The notes: generated by a model from the letters alone, not told the origin. 64,000 nt of DNA from Baylisascaris procyonis (GCA_037389465.1 JAZARR010000121.1:682001-746000), one strand, 5' to 3'; positions 33,602 to 46,764 are shown, numbered from the stretch's first letter. A program made the numbers and translations.

Positions 33602-36600
33602 CTGCAAATCATCTTTTAAAATATTCTTGTTGCACGGATAATCCCTAAAGAATATCTATGAATTTCGTTTTAAGATATACAACTTTTAGAGGCTCGATAT
33701 GATGCATATTAATGCTTATGAAAATAATCAAACTTGAAATGTAAATAACGCAAACGGTTGCACTTAACAGAGCAACTTTTAATGGGTATTTCTTCTATTA
33801 AGGCGTCTTCCTCATTGTTGCGATTATCTCTTTGCAAGTGCATTTTTAAGCGGCGTTAAAGGCGACTGTAAAAGCAATAATTTAAAGGCAGCCAGTTGGT
33901 TTCAGATATGCAAAACTCTGGCCCAATAGAGCAATCCAGCTTAATTCCATGCAGGATCGAACAAATAAATCCCCAAATCTCCTTCAATATTTTATGATTG
34001 AAGCGAAAGACTACGCATGACCTACCCATAACGTCATCAAGTGGGAAAAATTCTCAACATTCACTTCGAAGTGCTGCTAACGAATTGATGACCTTGCGTA
34101 AGAATGGTTGAACTTAAGAGGAATTCACACCAAAGAATTCCGACCGCAAATCAACAATATAGCTATATATTACCGCCCAGTCATGATCCAGTTTTATATA
34201 TATTTAGTCAGATTCATCGAACATGAGCATAGTTGCAAATGTTAACTGCTGTCAAACTAGGGACCTTCCGTGTCATCTTCGAAAAGGTTCAATTTAGTCT
34301 TCTGGTACAATGTTACACCTACGGCTTCACTAAAATAACCTGTTTACTGGATTCTTATAATGCATGGATGTGAACAAAGCAAAAGAGAAAAAGGAAAGAA
34401 ACCTGCGATTAACTCTGCGTTCCTCGACAGTGAGTTGCTTATTGGTTTCATTACGACGTTGTGCAGCAACACGACGTGCAAGTTCAAGGGGCGTCGGTGA
34501 TCTCGCGAAAGTTTGTGAGGGTGGTTGATTCTGCAGCGTACCTGGTAGTATATCGCTGAGACTTCGTGGCAACGGTGGCTTCTTGTAGTCGGCATAAGAT
34601 CCTGTTTTATAACCTAAGAGACCAGAATGAATTAAGTCCAGAATTTATCAGGAACAATTACAGGTAATGCATAAGCTGCTTTTTGGTGAGAAAATGTAAC
34701 GAGTTCCATCAAACAGTTCCATATCACAAAGGATTTTCGTATGAGATGAAGAGCTCAGAGCTTAAAGGAAGATCATTTACCGATAACAACTTAAGACCTC
34801 TACCTGTACCATAGAAATAAATAGCGGAGTCGCGTTGCAAGGAGTGTTTTATTACTTATGCTCTACTCCATTGAAAGCATTGCATTTATTCATCTAAAAA
34901 TTTAGCATATATCTAAAGCTTTACATGGTTGCTTGAAGTTGCTAGACTTTAGCTACTTAGCACAAGCACTTTCATCTTAGCACGTGGATAATCTGACGGA
35001 TTTTGCCAAAATTGTCGGAATATCCACTCGACATCTTTCATGAGCAAATTCCGCCAATACATACATGGAAGTCATTTCCTCATCATATCAACATCGCTTT
35101 CAATGCGAAAAGCATTCCAGAAACGGAGGCAGTTAAATTCAGGAACGCATTTTAGCGATCCCCCCCATCTTCCCTTCAAAAACGACGAAAGCATTTCGAT
35201 GTGTGCAACCTACGCTAATTTTTAAAATCAATTACGCTCATCAACCCTCATCCACAATGAGATGTAACCATTATGTAGGTAAAACATCTTTGACGAAACT
35301 AATCGTTGCGATAAATCCTTTTCCAACATCAGCCATACTTGAATTTTCATTTCGCATCTCCCCTTCCGGCAGAGAGAAAAGATAAACCTAACTCCCCTCA
35401 GAGACATCGGAAATAGAGGCGATTGATGTCTTTCGCCCTCTTCCATGGTTAATTCGCCATTCTTTCCGCTCCTAGTTACTAAAGTACAGTCGTTTTGCAC
35501 TGATAGACATAGACAAAACGCTGATGCTTTAGCCGATTTCGAAACGGTTGCCAAATTGAATAAAACACCCGCGAACAAGAAAGTGCTGCACAGAAACGAG
35601 TCAACTTTCGCTGTTCGCTATTCGCTCATTCCTAATGTTTGTGAAATTGTGCAATCCAGTGTTTTTTAGGATGAAGTCAGGGATAAAAGTTAAGGAAGAG
35701 AGGAAAGAAGAAATTACACCTGCACAATGGCAATTACTTTCTTATATCGTTGCCAAACACTTTCAGTTCGAACATTCGCTTAATGTTGAGAAGCAATATA
35801 ATGAGCTGATCAACACAAACACCCATATTGAAGGAGAGGTTTTATTTTCGGCCAGCATTAGGCATTTATTTGACGTATTATTTGAAAGTTTGATTCTATC
35901 ATAATCAGCTTGCCAAGGTCCTTCATACGTCAGCTCACACAAATCAAATTTGCATACTTGTAATTTTCCGGTGCATTAATTTTTAGCAACCTTGGAAAAA
36001 ACCAAACTTCAATACTTTTTGAATAAGAGCTCATTCACGTTTGTTTCAGCCAAACTGATAGTCACGACCCCATCACCATTACGAACTTCAAAGTTCTTCG
36101 CTCCTCCTGTCGATCAACGACATCGTAACAGTTGAACGATGTGTTGCATCAAAAATCAGACAGGGTAAAGAAGAATAGGCATGGATATGCAAATCTGGGA
36201 AAAACAAATACAAGTTGAAATTAAAAGTACACCGAACGATGGTGGCATCAGTATGCAAATCCACCCTACTGTGTGGAAAAAATACCAGAAATCGTCCTTT
36301 CAAAAAAAAAGAAAACAACAGCAAAATACAAACCGTATCGATGGGCTCTAGAAAGCTTTTTGCCGGCTAAACGCATACGATCGGTTTCTTCACCCTCCAT
36401 TTCGTAGGGGGACGTTCGATCACCATCGAAATGTACAACAAGAAAGTGCGAAGATTTCCGCCTCTTTCTAGAATTTTTTCCTGAAATAATTATTGTAGTA
36501 ATAGGAATATCTCCCCTCCTCAGTTCATACTAACAATAATGATAAGTGAATTTACATATGCAAATGACAATCGATCGTATGTTTGTCTTTGAATATTGTG

Positions 36601-39600
36601 GACAACTTTTCAACGGTATTACTGAAGCGTTCAATGCGCGTTAATCAGATTGAACGAAACAGATGCAAATAAGTTGAGTTCAACAAAGAATTTTCAAAAA
36701 AATGCAGAAATTGAATTTAGCAGCCTAGCGGGATTTGTGAAAATTGAAGCATTTAGAAAGAAATGTAATATACCTCATCTCGATGATAATTCCAACAACG
36801 CAGCATGATTATGCGACCCTGAAACGCGCTAGTATTTTTCATTCGCAAATTTTTGGTGAAAACGTTGCGCCCTAAAATCGCTTCCAAGAATCGCATTTGG
36901 GCTCTTCGGAAAATACGGCTGCTAAAACGTGGGTGCTGTCACCTAGCGTATCAGATTCAGATTGTGCATGATAAGAAATATTCCTCAATGAAAGAAAGCG
37001 AAATTCGCTGTTACTACGGTACTCTCGATACTCAATTTGTCAATGATCAACAAACTAAAGAGGTTCGAAGCGACAACAACATCGGCCATTAGAAAACGAA
37101 AAGAAAAGCTAAAAAGATGTCACAGTGCACATTAATTACTTTTCTTTCTAGCTGCATACCATAGTAGCCGTCGAAACGTCTCCTCTTGAAAATAAGACAA
37201 CTTAACGCCTAAGAGTGTTACGAGTAACGTTGAGTACTGCAAAACAATCGTTAAAACCTATTCCTAACAATAAAGTTGCAATATAAAACTCCTAATAGAA
37301 AAGGGAATGAGGAGGAACAAGGCGATGAGTGTATAATTGACAAAACATCAACAATAATAAATGAAATATCATAGTGTTGGTTTTCAAAAAGATGTCACTT
37401 TTGTCAAAATAAAATAGTCATCTAAATAACGCACAAACAGCAGAGTTAAGGATTCACCATGTAGCAATATAAACGTAAATTTCTAGTGCATACCTTTCCT
37501 AGGCCGACCTGTCTTTCGTAATGCAATATACCAAGGTTTTTTTAGCGTACCATATGAACATGACGAATATAGATTATAATAATTTTCGAGCATCTCTTCC
37601 ATAAATACGCACTCAGATGAGTAGTTCTGTTTCAACTGCAATTTACTATAAATCACTTCGTTTGTCCGTACTGCTGAAATATGTAGTCGAGCTTCGAAAT
37701 GAGTCTCCTTAATAGAAATGCATTCCTTCTTGCAAAACAAATTGTTATAATACCCTCTCAAAAAATAAATCTTACGACTGTTCTATCATACACGCTGCTT
37801 AAAAATTTACGCTCATTTCATCGCTATTTTTCTATAGTGTTTGAATTATTTTTCAAGATATCTCCACCAACAACCATGCACAATGACAGAAAATTAAATA
37901 ATTTATATCTTTTCCTTATTAACCTTGTATCAACAGTTATGAAAAGCGCAGTACTATCAACAGCTATGAACGCAACGCATTCGATGAATGCACTCATGTT
38001 GCGATAACCAACCCACTGTAGCAACCAAGTTCTTGTCTATACAAAACGTTCTCTAAGATGCACAGCCGCATACCAAAACCTCGACTGCCTAGCAAAGCAA
38101 TATGCAACAAACGAAACAACTGTTAAAATCGTACCGCACCATACAACCTTCCTTCCCGATCCATACATAAGTAACGCTGCGATTCACGTCCACGTATGCT
38201 GACCAACCCGAATGCGACAGAAATGAATTCTAACACACCTGAAAGGTAGCCACATAGAATTGTTCGAGCCGCACATCGTTTATTTACTCAAATCTAAAAG
38301 CCATCTTTAGTGTATGTAGCTAAAGAAAGAGGGGAGGATATAATCTCTATTCCCTTCCTTCCCTTCCCACCTCTCACTTCCATCCCAACCAACTTGATTA
38401 TTGAAAAATTAAAGGTTTTAACGAAATTTCCAGCAAATTTCTGATTAGACGTCGCTTTCCAAATGTTGCTCCTCACTGATGACCATTCGATGAACAAACT
38501 CGAGAGACGGGAAACCAAAGACAGATTGCTATTTACCAAAACCACCCACATAGCATCCCATTTATCACAGAGATCACATTGTTGCAGCAGTGCAAATCAC
38601 AAAATCAAATCATAGTAACTGCACTAAAAAAACTACACTCTAGGATTTGCATGCAGTATAATCCTCGCTACATCATTTCCCGGCAGAATGAACTCGTTCA
38701 TTACGCATATTTATAGGCATATTCAAATATTGCAAAAAAAAAAAAAATAAAATACTAGTAAATTCATTAGTACAACACTGTTTTTAGAAGTAATGAACAT
38801 ATATGTTTCACATGCTTAACGATACGGCAATCACATCTTCATTGTGAAACTATAAACTATTTTGGGCCTAATTTCCGTTTTCACAGTAATGCCCTCTTGC
38901 AACGTGTTCTTATTTTTGAGATAACGTTGAGATTTAGAAGATCTGGTCTTTAATCCACTCAACAACTGTTCTGATTAGCTGCAGTCAATATATGCGAGAG
39001 CAATGACTTTAAAGAAAAGCGATGCAGTCTCGCTCAACAACACACCCTCGCTTTTGCACGTAATCAACGCCATCTTTTGCCAAACTTATGCCAACCTTAC
39101 TTGCTCATCGTTTATGATCATGAACAAACACATATTCTCACACCATCTAGTTCATGTAATCCTTGATGGGAGCGCACAAAAATCACACTAAATATAGATA
39201 GTATGATAGCGTCGATTATGACTAGATTAGGTGAGCAATAATAAACGCATTTCCTTTAAGCTATCCTCTCGAAATATCATTCATTGCTCATCAACGATGA
39301 TATTGTAAAGTGTGTCGACGTTCAACAATACTAATAGTATCGCACAAGTAGCATTTCACAGATCATAATTTTCTGCTGTGCAAATTCGTCGATTCAAAAG
39401 TCAGGTTTCAAAAGTAGATCGAAAGATCATTTATATCCTTCCAACAATGTGCTAAGAAATCGAGTTTGCGTGCGTTTTCTTTGACAGAGTACGCCAACTC
39501 AGACCAACTGTTGCTAATCTGCGGTCATAGTTCCTTATAGCTCAAATTCACTTACACCTATAACAAACATTTGGAAGAGCTGTTCATTTGGACAGGCATC

Positions 39601-42600
39601 CTTCCCATGTAAGTCGAATGAGTGAATGGTTCAGGTTGTAAGAATTTCTAAAGGAGTAAATCTACGGGTGCAGTAAACAATTTTAAACTTTAAGAAAGAT
39701 TTTTTTCAATGAGTCTAACCAGCAAAAACAATGACGTTAAATTTGTGGTAATAGGAGCGATTTAATGCGATGAAATATCAACTTCTCGATAAAATAACAA
39801 TTTTAGAAGTTTCAAAAACATCACTGTTGGCATTTCTTTGCTGGTAAATGCGTTAGGTGAAAATTTTGCATCCCTGAAAAGATAAGTATATTGATTCGAA
39901 TGAAATTTAGCAAAAGTTCAGCACTTTTTCTCGGAAAGATTATTGCCAGTCAAACTTTATAGTGAAGGTGAAAGGAGACCTGAGCGTTTCTGGATAACTT
40001 CTGGCTATCCTTTCTTATCGTTCGATTGCTCAAAAAACACAGCTGACTGAAAAGTCAACGGTAATAGCGAAATTATGATGGAAGACTCATATGAATACAG
40101 CGGCAAACAGCAAGCGATTTCATTACGTTTGATAAAGAGGATACTAAGTGAAACGAGTATGTTTCGGGTGGAGTTCCACAATTTCTGAACCCAAATCTGA
40201 AGTGAAATGAACATGAGCAGAACGAGGGAGACCAATTATTTTATATAATTTAATAGAATGGACCCCGAGTTGGAAAATGCTGACAAATGGGCAAGCATCA
40301 GCCTCGCAAGATGCTTTCTATACAAGAAGGCAAAGCGAAGATGATAATAGTCGGCACGAAGCAAGTTCAACGCTGAATCCACTCCCCGATTTGCTAAGAT
40401 AACAGCGGCATTTAGACTGTACACTGCTTCATTCTAAAAATTTACAGACTATCGAATTGTTTTGCAGAAGGCGATTCTCTCATGAGGCCACCTTTAGATC
40501 AACCTTGGCAGTTCAAGGGGCCGAATACGATGGCAATTTCTTTATTATGCCATTAGCAAAATTTTTTATTCTTTCTGATCGTTGTTTCAAACTTTTAGTC
40601 GGGGAAAATTACGTGGAAAAAGCAGAGATTTTACGAAGCCACAATCTTAAAGTGAGGGAAAGAGGATGCAAGGGAGTTTACAATGAGTAACTAACATATA
40701 TTTTCTCAACTCATGAAGCACTTTAGATTCGACCTTCATATGAGACACTTAACGATACGCCCCTGATAGAATGTGATAAACGTTTTGATAGCTACAAGTC
40801 AACTATAAGCGTTGTCCCGAGGAGGAAACTTTGCTCGCTCCTCTTTCTCGAATGCAGACTTTTACTGGTGAAGCAACTGCTAACGCAATGAGCTACTGAA
40901 AGATGCAGAGTGCAGGCACCACCTTGCCACACTTTCATCAGACAGAGCATTCAGAACATGCAATAAGCGGAGGGTGGCTGCCACCTTAACGTCACCTGAC
41001 GTACGACTGATGTTAGCAGCAACACCTCCGTTCGATTCTTAGCCATCTTACGTTAGATGCTCCCAACAGGCTTTCCATAGCAAATAACAACACTGGAACC
41101 ATGAGGATTCGTAGAGGACAGTAAAAACTACTACCGTTCCTCATAATAGTAATAGCAAATTGTTGAATACTAATGTGCCATTTTCAATGACGTACAGCGG
41201 ACAGATTCTTATAGTAGGCAGGTCGGACAGTAAGTTCTTTCAATGAATGACTAAAAGAACAACTGCCGAAAGATATCTGCCGCTAGATAAAAGGAAAGCT
41301 TCCGTTTGTAACACTTCTAATCGTGGAAGAATTTCGAAATGTTACCGCAAAGACGATAGTGAATGAAGAAAAACAACGGGACAATGATCTTTTAAATTCA
41401 TCTTTCTTAATTGATTTTATAGTTTAAGGAGTGATAGTTTCATTTCTGGCCATTCTAGTCGAAATATCAAGTTTCTGATAAAATTCGGCCAAATCAAATA
41501 ATTAATAAAACATGGAAATGATCGTATTGGAATTGTCAGCATTTGCGCTGTTTCATCGCTAACATTTGGCATTTCATCTCATCATGGCTTTTCATTTGCA
41601 CGTCCCTCATTTTTAGTAGTACGGACGATGTGAACAAGACGGAGGATAAATTTTTGATCGCAGAAGTTAGTCTAATTTCTTTTTGTTTTTCTACTTTCTT
41701 TCAATGTCAAAAACCAACCAGTTTACATGATGTAAGCAAGCAAATACTTAGTTAAACGAGATGTGTATAGCATTAGCAGATTTTTAAACAACAATTGTTG
41801 TGTCCCTCATTCAGAGTGTCCGTTTGCTCGTTGGTCAAACAAACATAGCAAGTTCAGAGGCGTGTCCAAACGCGGTGTGCCTTCCACCGTTGAGCATCTC
41901 TGACGGGCATAAAACAGCTGTTCAAAATTCGCTGATGCCGTGTAAGCAAGAGAACAACGAGATGTTGGCCAGTTGATGAAGCGTGCTCACCAAATCTTAA
42001 GCAAGGTGGCTGTCGCTCTGCAGCTTAGAACCAATTTAAGCGTCGATGCATATCACATGGGATCGGCGGCAACAAAATCCCAGTCCATGCAACGCGCAAT
42101 GGTGATTGCCCATTTTGACATTGAAAGGCTCCGATGAAACACGATTCAAGAGGGTATAACGTCGCTGTCACTCTGTGCGGGTGGTGTTCGACGCACATAT
42201 ATATTAGTGTGCACAAAAAGTAGCCCAGCATACGTAACGCCTTCAGAAAAAAGTGCGGCGTCGAACCAAAGCGCTTCACAGCTGCTCGGGTCACCACCCT
42301 CTTAAGTTCGACTCCCCCACTCACCGTTTCTATTGTTTGCCAAAACAATGCGAAATCGGTGACAAAGTTAACTACCAATTCCTTCTTTAATTAGTGATCA
42401 ACCTGTGTTACTTGTTATTGCAGGTCTTTACTTGAATGAACAAAGAAAATAATCATTCGGAGGTGTGCAATGCATTTACATGGTGTAATAGGAAAAAACG
42501 AAGAGCAAGCGGATATGAAGAGCATTTAATCTGGTTGGATATGAATGATTTCATTATGAATGCAATGAAAGGATGAATTAATACCAGCTAACAAAATGGA

Positions 42601-45600
42601 CATTAATATCAGCAAAATAACTCCTATATTCGCATAAAGAGACAGATAACTGCAAAAATGTTGCAAATAAATTTGGTTAATTGGTTAATCGTGTTAGCTA
42701 TAAATGGTTAAATATCAGCCAAATGGTAGGTGTAAATGTATAAATGGATAGATGGTTTAATGTCAATGCTTAACCGTGCTAATAATGGTTAAACCCCCGT
42801 GATATAAAATGATTATACGAAAACCGTATCAATAATAAACGCACAGGAAATAGCCAAGAAGCACTTACTGAAGCGACTACGCTCGTTGCGCGTACCCCTC
42901 ACATACTCGGGTCTTGTCAGATCATTCCTTCGTGCCTCATATTCGGCTGTCGTTCGATCCAAGATCTCCACCCACGTTCCTGATCGACAAAATAGCGCAC
43001 CCTCACGATTTGGTCCGTCGTACCTATAAATGGTTGTGAAATACTCCTACAAATTGAAAGCGGTGAGCCATATAGCAGCCTCTTACTTGATAGGCAACTA
43101 ATGAAGAAAATATCTATTTACAATGAACCAGAGATGGGGTTATATTTGAGGAGAAACTTTCCTCGGCATTAATAATAAATGTTTAATGCAGTGTGCTACC
43201 TGTGTCTTTATCGTTCGATCCTAAATTTCGAATGCTAGAGCTCAAAACTACTTTTTTGTCTTTCCCTTAGCAACCTATAAACGCAGGACACTGCCTTCAA
43301 CTTTCATCCAAGTCTAAAAGCAAAGATCAAGCAAATCTGACCTGCTAAACTTCAAAGCCTTCAAAACTGAACAGGTAGGTTTTTTCTAAGTTTCTTCAAA
43401 ACAAGCATCTTCAGCGTTGAAGGATATTTACCTAAAGATGTTGATAAAGATGGTATTTTCTAAGCCAAATTCTTTAAAGGCGGACATTCTGTTTAGATCC
43501 AAAGAAAAGTTGCACGCTTAAGTCTCCATTTGGTGCATTAAAATCCGAAGTAGTGTGTTCAGTATGCGGTGTGTCCACTCGAATCACCCCTCACATTAGA
43601 TCATTTTCAGGTTGCTTGAAAGACGGAAAATATCGGCCACTAATATGCTCCATATATAGAACCAGCTAAGCCTAATTCGACCACCGCTTCCTCTAGCTTT
43701 CTCACATTGTTGTTTTTTTCACTTTTGACTAAGATGAGATCTACTTTGAATGATTTTTTTTTCATTTTTGACTAAGATGAGATCTACTTTGAATGATTTT
43801 TTTTTTCATTTTTGACTAAGATGAGATCTACTTTGAATGATTTTTTTTTTCATTTTTGACTAAGATGAGATCTACTTTGAATGATTTTTTTTTTTCATTT
43901 TTGACTAAGATGAGATCTACTTTGAATGCTCATTTGATTTCAGTAATGCAGCAACTTGCATTAATCTCTCGAAAAATATAAAACAGCTTCAGCATGAAAA
44001 TTTAACTTCACCAATTTCCATCTTCTAACCAAAGCACGCTATCTACTCTATACCGAACTTTATTGAAGAGAAATTTCGACATACTGTTGTTTTACAAATT
44101 ACTGTGACTTGCATCAAACCTCGCGGAATAAATGTGGAAATTTGTCAGATAATCGGAAAGTGAAAATATTTTTGAATACCCGCCCTCCCCCTTCCTCACT
44201 CGCCACTAAAGCGTTTTAAACACTCGGTCGTCTTTGCCATTCTCATGAACATTGCTGATTCGTTCAAAATTTTGTCAACAGCAAGAACTCTTCAATCCTC
44301 TCTAAGCAAGTATGCCATAGAATATAGACTGATTTGAAATCGTTCCAAGTGGCATAAGCTTAGAACTTATAAGTGGAGAAATAATGTGTCTGAACTCATA
44401 TCTGCGTTAATCTTACGGATCTCTAAGTTCCCAATGTTGTATAATATCAGCGACCTCTCAAGAATTTTACAATCAATTTTTGATAAGCAGCGTAAAATGT
44501 TTTCTCGATGGGGAGATTTATGAGATGGTCACAATCACGATATGTGATTTTTGAAAGTTATAAAAATGATGTCCTTTCATTTAGCATCCTGTTAAGAAGT
44601 GGTCGCGAATACGCCTCCCCTTAAAAAAAAAGTGCAAAAAATATATGAACGATAAACCGGCGGTGGCGGTGTTTATTGGATATATGGTGACAACAATTGC
44701 CCTATGACAGTGCCATTTACTCTAGTACTGCAAGTTTTTTTTTTCTTTCATATATCGGGGCATAGAACAGAAAGGGTAAGGAAGTTGAATAAGATAGCAT
44801 AGAATGATCTTCTGAATCAGTGAAGAAGAATTGATTTTCATTCTAGTTACCTGTGGTTGAAGGTAAATGAATTTTTGCATCTTTGAAAGCTTTTATTGTA
44901 CGCTAATCAAACAGAATGTTTCGTCAGGATAGTGGTACATGCTCATTAGAGCATTTGCTACTGAGCATAACAATATGTTGTTAGATTTTTTCCTCTTCGA
45001 ACCGGAAATGTCCGGAAAGCCGAAAGCTTAGCAAAGGTAGGAGGGTTGTAAGCGACCCCTTTTGAGAACTACGAGTCTGAGGAAGAAAAAAATTCATTGA
45101 CATAATTATACAAAATAGGCAGATACCAATCAAGAGGTGATATAAAATCTCCTTGTTCCCTCAAAGCGTCACCTTAAGAACATTTCAAAAATCTGCCTCT
45201 CTTGTGTCACTGAATATCGAATATTTGACAACCGCTTCATGGTTATCGTGTCACTGGATAGCGAAGCTATATGAATTTATGCATCTGAACAACCCTTTAC
45301 TTGGCCCCTACCTCGAGATGAACCTAAAAACAGCTTGGTTTCGACTGCATCTAGTGAGCTTGATGCCTCACTCACTTCGGAGGATAAAATAAATAACAAA
45401 GGAGACAAAATATCACTTATATCAGATATGAATTTTCAGTTGCAATTCCCTTTAGGGGAAGTCGATAAGCGAAAAGACAAATCTATAACTAGATTATAAT
45501 TCATTTCAAAATGAACTCCTCTCAGTGGCGCCGAACTATTCTAAAGAACTTTTTATCACAAAATTTTTTCTCACAAATTTGATGGATAATTCAATAGTTG

Positions 45601-46764
45601 CTAATCCCTCTAGACTATGAGTTTCTTAGACACTTATTAAAACCTAATCGCTACTGAATTTCCTTTTATTAAGCATTGGAAATAATATAAGCAAGGTGAT
45701 CACTTCAGAGTGAACTCCATCCAAGCATCACCTCCTTCCAAACGATGAACATTTCTTGCGCATGTGAATTGAGACCGCGCTAAACAGTTGCTCATTGCTT
45801 GAGAGTGTTTTTTTACTTTCAATGCCAATCACCTCACAAATTTCTATTGTGACACATCTCCCGCTTAGAAGCTATCGATCGATCAGTTAAGAAGACCTGT
45901 TACTTTTTTACATTAACACGTGGTGAGTGTTGAGCATTCATCGCTGCCAACTACGTAGAAGCACATGACATTCGGAATGATGACCCGATATATCCTCGAT
46001 GATTAAATATAAATACGTATTTCATAGATATGTATAATAATGGATTAATACAGCGGTCAGATAATGGATGAACACTAGAGTGGACAGTTATGGCCGCAAG
46101 TGATTAAAGAATGTCGAAGTCAACAGTAAAGAGTAGAACGTGAAATTTCTGGCATGGATTAGGCTAATGTTATCAAATTTTGATGCTTATGTCTGTTTTC
46201 TTTCAGCTATCCTTGCGAGAACCGAGATTGTCAACAACACGATTTATAGAATCCTTCTTCCTTCTCTAATCTTCATTCGCTTCTCTCTAATCAACATTTA
46301 CTCTTGCAAAGCGGCACGTTTACACAAGAATACAAGCAGCCATAGAGCGAAGAATGTGTGCTCGATAGTAAAGAAAACATTAAAAAGCGGTTAACCTTGG
46401 CTCAAGCCTTGGCTCATGCCTTCTCCGACGAAGCTGTTGCGCTTGCCTGGCGCAGTTAGCCAGAAGGTGTGAGCCAGTATAGTCGAATGGAGGCATCAGG
46501 TTGACGGAAAGCGCGGCGACTGGTTGAAATGAAGCCGCACCACCGCCAATCGTCGCAATTCCGCTCATCGGATTCAATAGCCCGTTGGGCTCCGAAAAAA
46601 TGTACAGCTCGGTGGAACCGTCGGAATCGGTGACGATGCGGTCGTAACCTTTCGGTGAGCGAATCACGATTGGGCGACTGCCGCTCTCGCTTGGAATGAC
46701 GAGGAAAACCAAGGCGGCTAGGTATAGCTGTCGCCAAAATGTGCTTGTGCTCCACTTGCCGTTC
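33478..46764 (-). CDS. spliced gene for an unrecognised protein with hydrophobic N-terminal segment and very basic C-terminus
   Basis: This is the whole-gene span for the four supported exons: 46396-46764, 42869-43023, 34403-34601 and 33478-33601, together 847 nt or 281 complete residues plus a 5' part not found. Every junction agrees in phase (2, 1, 2) with proper GT and AG ends, which is hard to obtain by chance. In order: a hydrophobic stretch [15 protein letters not shown] (signal peptide or anchor), a Gly/Ala/Pro-rich segment with [19 protein letters not shown], a [16 protein letters not shown] region, a Tyr/Pro/Ser-rich segment [15 protein letters not shown], and a strongly basic helix ending RKRIS. 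I do not recognise the family. It may be nematode-specific and secreted or membrane-linked. It is convergent with the ephrin gene. Confidence 0.8.
33602..34402 (-). other. intron of the minus-strand gene
   Basis: Bounded on the minus strand by GTTTCT and TTTGCAG. Nothing else is seen. Confidence 0.7.
34403..34601 (-). CDS. minus-strand gene, third supported exon
   Basis: Acceptor TTATAAAACAG (edge 34601), donor CGCAG before GTTTCT. It encodes [20 protein letters not shown], then [20 protein letters not shown] and [13 protein letters not shown]. The Pro/Ser-rich first half suggests a flexible segment; the second half begins the basic helix continued in the last exon. Two overlapping minus-strand frames of about 80 codons exist here; only this one fits both neighbours in phase. 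Confidence 0.85.
35671..35904 (+). CDS. small unrecognised ORF nested in the minus-strand intron
   Basis: A strong acceptor, GTGTTTTTTAG, lies one base before ATG 35671, the layout of a trans-spliced nematode start. The 77-residue product is polar and protein-like (for example [19 protein letters not shown], then [19 protein letters not shown]), with no signal peptide or known motif. It ends at TAA 35902-35904. It could be a small nested gene or a first exon; chance is not excluded. Confidence 0.35.
   Translation: MKSGIKVKEERKEEITPAQWQLLSYIVAKHFQFEHSLNVEKQYNELINTNTHIEGEVLFSASIRHLFDVLFESLILS
40465..40690 (+). CDS. doubtful exon-like ORF
   Basis: A near-ideal acceptor GAATTGTTTTGCAG precedes an open frame of about 75 codons that runs to TAA near 40690. 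It contains [20 protein letters not shown] and [15 protein letters not shown]. There is no start codon, recognised motif or partner exon. It is antisense to the intron of the minus-strand gene. Confidence 0.18.
41820..42380. other. GC-richer block in the minus-strand intron, possible element remnant
   Basis: Composition is richer in G and C than its neighbours. A 117-codon minus-strand frame (42025-42378) lacks an ATG start at its head and does not fit the adjacent exons. A B-box-like GGTTCGACGCC occurs on the minus strand at about 42259, but no tRNA fold is apparent. It may be a decayed repeat element. Confidence 0.3.
42869..43023 (-). CDS. minus-strand gene, second supported exon
   Basis: Acceptor CCATTTATAG (edge 43023) and donor TTCA before GTAAGT. 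The frame [51 protein letters not shown] is open throughout, while the other two frames stop. The third codon positions favour C and G, unlike the flanks. It begins with one base and ends with one base of split codons, matching its neighbours. Confidence 0.88.
43024..46395 (-). other. 3.4-kb intron of the minus-strand gene
   Basis: Bounded on the minus strand by GTTAAC and TTTATAG. It contains the poly-T minisatellite at 43711-43930. A plus-strand frame at 45153-45392 is judged chance. Confidence 0.65.
43711..43930. repeat. 43-45 bp minisatellite, five copies, differing only in poly-T length
   Basis: GACTAAGATGAGATCTACTT begins at 43727, 43770, 43814, 43858 and 43903. Between copies the sequence is TTGAATGA, then T9, T10, T10 or T11, then CATTTTT. 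Non-homopolymer bases are essentially identical in all copies, which implies a young expansion. Confidence 0.96.
46396..46764 (-). CDS. minus-strand gene, first supported exon: hydrophobic segment and Gly/Ala-rich region
   Basis: Acceptor CACGTTCGCTAG (edge 46764), donor CCAAG before GTTAAC. The frame reads [20 protein letters not shown], then [40 protein letters not shown], and [20 protein letters not shown], ending in a basic [12 protein letters not shown]. The hydrophobic stretch followed by SES-G looks like a signal peptide. The first in-frame ATG lies well inside the exon, so a start codon in an upstream exon is expected. Without splicing, the frame ends at 46380. A second long frame (46456-46755) is a shadow; it cannot reach the next exon. 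Confidence 0.75.

Larger units (their letters stand above)
34602..42868 (-). other. 8.3-kb intron of the minus-strand gene
   Basis: Bounded on the minus strand by GTAAGT and AAACAG. It holds a plus-strand ORF with a good acceptor (35671-35904), another plus-strand frame after TTTTGCAG (40465-40690), and a GC-richer block at about 41820-42380. No further exon is needed, because the flanking exons are already in phase. Confidence 0.7.

Noticed and set aside
34344..34595. Second minus-strand frame overlapping exon 34403-34601
   Set aside because: Its phase does not match the exons on either side; it is a shadow frame.
35228..35669. Overlapping ORFs of 116 codons (-) and 74 codons (+)
   Set aside because: Both strands are open, neither has splice context or start, and the minus-strand gene is already in phase without an exon here.
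42245..42300. tRNA-like B box GGTTCGACGCC on the minus strand
   Set aside because: No matching A box at the right distance and no cloverleaf stems could be drawn.
46456..46755. 99-codon Arg/His-rich minus-strand ORF
   Set aside because: It overlaps the exon 46396-46764 in another frame, has no ATG and stops before the donor; the other frame joins the next exon in phase.
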